A program made the translations under genes and the position numbers. Of a stretch of 15,674 nt of DNA, positions 15,401 through 15,674 are shown one piece after another. This DNA is from Desulfuromonas sp. SDB (lineage in GTDB: Bacteria > SDB-A). The notes beneath the pieces are model-generated. The model was not told the DNA's origin and searched no databases. It saw nothing but the letters and a program-made list of their open reading frames with translations. Each line of letters starts with the position of its first letter. The stretch's first letter is position 1. The stretch lies in the NCBI GenBank assembly GCA_001412365.1, contig LKUE01000249.1:1-15674 (forward strand). The letters are read 5' to 3'.

Positions 15401-15674
15401 CATTCAAATTGATAAATAATCCCATCGCTGCATAGTCCATAAAGTTCAAATTCTCCGTCATTATCCCCATCTCCAATGGTTATTGATAGCATTACTTTAT
15501 CAATACTTCCATATCCAACAACATAAATTTCCCAGTTATTCCCTGTCCATTTATACTGATAGATATGGTTATCATTATATCTTTTTGCACAACAATAAAT
15601 ATCTAATTGTTCATCATTATCCCCATCTCCGATAACTATATCAGAAAAAAAAAGCTGAGGATAATCACCAATAT
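12214..15674 (-). CDS. Giant secreted two-propeller surface protein, paralogue of its neighbour (5' end beyond the window)
   Basis: The reading frame is open from the right edge (first full codon at 15672) to a TAA at 12214, 1152 residues. The ATG at 15492 is internal: the 60 codons before it encode another blade (VIGDGDNDEQLDIY, then IYQYKWTGNNW). Numbering from that ATG: seven blades (one before it, six at 1-268); HYDIN-like 269-369; TIG 372-460; seven blades 461-799; HYDIN-like 800-900; FN3-like 904-997; sorting domain 1007-1092. Compared with the downstream paralogue, only the signal peptide and first TIG domain, about 115 aa, should be missing. HYDIN domain 1 resembles HYDIN 1 of the paralogue (NIGFYPCS) and HYDIN 2 resembles HYDIN 2 (GYSQCSLQ), so the two-module plan predates gene duplication. 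Predicted role is a surface-displayed, calcium-stabilised adhesin or glycan-associated protein; not proven. Confidence 0.88.
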   Translation of the reverse strand, partial: IGDYPQLFFSDIVIGDGDNDEQLDIYCCAKRYNDNHIYQYKWTGNNWEIYVVGYGSIDKVMLSITIGDGDNDGEFELYGLCSDGIIYQFEWNGSNWLKDTVASGLGAKIIVGDGNNDGEFELYSMHNNLIYQYKWTGNLWDIDTVGYYGGSEIIIGDGNNDGNIEIYGFHWWTIYQYVWNGNTWDRDTVAYDNKDVIAIAIGDGKSENKLKIYELNEYGWIYQYYWDGYNWNKQTVLRGSSNPFELTIGDGNNDGEFELYTNYCENLYQLKWINTYPFEITDLGRQGPPGYGVKGVYIADIDNNGLLNICAVFQGNNECNIYHYQTIPAYLSDTSYNFDIINVGDSSMWVLYLNNVLYKNLIVDSIVILLPEYSVLNYSIPDTILPGDSSAINIMFKPQNIGFYPCSVQIYCNDPVFPIISLKLTGMGDYLSSVTDIYPPAATNNDIKTVKIFGNGFNSGISAVELQKLGYTSIYATNIQVQSDNCLVCDFDLNGVFPTTYNLVVNSDTLDMCFTVNYFLGYSDYFFYHTNIELGISSEHGVSIGDGNHDDELEVYGSRTGGHIDQLFWNGTNWSITEICFIDEYSLNRTRIGDVDNDGIIEIYDYTTYSNIYQIKWNGYSWDTVFVGYCGGIHDLEQIDFGDCDYNGHLELYAITESGHLYQFKWDGIAWNKVDLGVIVDGDLNDFEIGDGDNDGQLEIYIASDNAHIYQVEWGGSSWISTDIGYGNIPMRALALGDVDNDGEIEVYGAGGNTTIYQFDWNGYSWTKTILGSFVSDHSYAMSIGDADNDGIEEIYIPAQFNYTDDYIYQFRWIDNSWIKTNFGYAYCGIGDIGDGDNDGLLEIYGGGGRNIHQLKIVPKYLSDTIHTIYSSPGDSSIWNLIVKNVNTQEIIIDSLIISLSEYSLVNNELPDTIVPGDSAEVSIMFKPDSMGYSQCSLQIFLSDSLFPTHHLSLFGICDSICPTPVYLIYPENGGYSNNTVNFIWHPSLDTVSLLWYRLQYALDSNFTISMYEYHITDDTTLFLEDLPESLYYWRVKMRDSLGIESPWSEVWSFTVDYTGVEEEISSIPDKFSYRLTYTERGKVSFMFSISTRSELTIKVYDLTGRLVDTPLSGTLSPGIHQIPFRSERSGIYFYRLESDYITETGKFMVVR
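13096..14112 (-). repeat. Seven tandem propeller blades (second propeller of the upstream giant protein)
   Basis: Residues 461-799 (numbered from the internal ATG at 15492) hold seven units with loops GDGNHDD, GDVDNDG, GDCDYNG, GDGDNDG, GDVDNDG, GDADNDG and GDGDNDG. The first six pair with W-[NDGI]-[GD]-x-x-W strands (WNGTNW, WNGYSW, WDGIAW, WGGSSW, WNGYSW, WIDNSW); the seventh ends in IHQLKIV before the HYDIN-like domain. Period about 145 bp. Confidence 0.84.
14689..15674 (-). repeat. Seven tandem propeller blades (first propeller of the upstream giant protein, at the window edge)
   Basis: Seven units are visible: one in the 60 codons before the internal ATG (GDGDNDE) and six after it (GDGDNDG, GDGNNDG, GDGNNDG, GDGKSEN, GDGNNDG, ADIDNNG). 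The fifth (15034-15069) has lost the acidic loop residues. Seven matches the other three propellers, so this one is probably complete in the window. Confidence 0.8.

Noticed and set aside
9227-15674. Regularly spaced repeats read as a CRISPR array
   Set aside because: The repeats lie in one long open frame, vary with codon logic, and encode protein blades; no spacer-like uniform units.
8339-15674. The two giant genes as fragments of one gene broken by a stop
   Set aside because: Each has its own full C-terminal sorting domain and stop, and the downstream one has its own signal peptide and strong ribosome site.

Overview
The window is AT-rich DNA, roughly one third G+C by eye and far lower in the leftmost genes. 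It looks like a bacterium with an outer membrane from the Fibrobacterota-Chlorobiota-Bacteroidota (FCB) side of the tree or a neighbouring candidate phylum such as WOR-3 or Cloacimonadota. The evidence is two giant secreted proteins ending in a type-IX-secretion-like C-terminal sorting domain, plus outer-membrane beta-barrel proteins and a lipoprotein. The phylum is an inference from protein style, not from a marker gene. No RNA genes, CRISPR arrays, transposases or integrases were seen.

Region 1 (1-2491, + strand) is the end of a polysaccharide biosynthesis operon: the last 62 residues of a polytopic membrane protein (probably an O-antigen/polysaccharide flippase), then two GT-B family 4 glycosyltransferases separated by one base. 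Its last stop codon overlaps that of the opposing gene set by 7 bp.

Region 2 (2485-8277, - strand) reads, in transcription order: a Wzi-like outer-membrane protein with a TTG start, an exported clan GH-A-type glycoside hydrolase resembling the EPS hydrolase PslG in general plan, a third GT4 glycosyltransferase, an unrecognised exported beta-rich protein, and a NodB-fold polysaccharide deacetylase lipoprotein. The last three are almost contiguous (2 bp gap, then a 37 bp overlap). A hydrolase, a deacetylase and two outer-membrane proteins beside glycosyltransferases suggest export, trimming or modification, and surface attachment of an extracellular polysaccharide.

Region 3 (8339-15674, - strand) holds two tandem paralogous giant secreted proteins. 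Each visible part follows one plan: [TIG domain - seven-bladed calcium-loop propeller - HYDIN/ASPM-like Ig domain] twice, then a fibronectin-III-like domain and a sorting domain. The second gene runs off the right edge. An in-frame ATG at 15492 looks like a start but is internal, because repeats continue in frame to the last base. The two 3' ends are about 84% identical in DNA by hand count, much closer than the rest.

All genes from 15674 to 2485 lie on one strand with gaps of at most about 150 bp, so the giant surface proteins and the polysaccharide genes may be co-transcribed. A working idea is that the sorting-domain proteins are displayed on, or bind, the glycan made and processed by the neighbouring genes.
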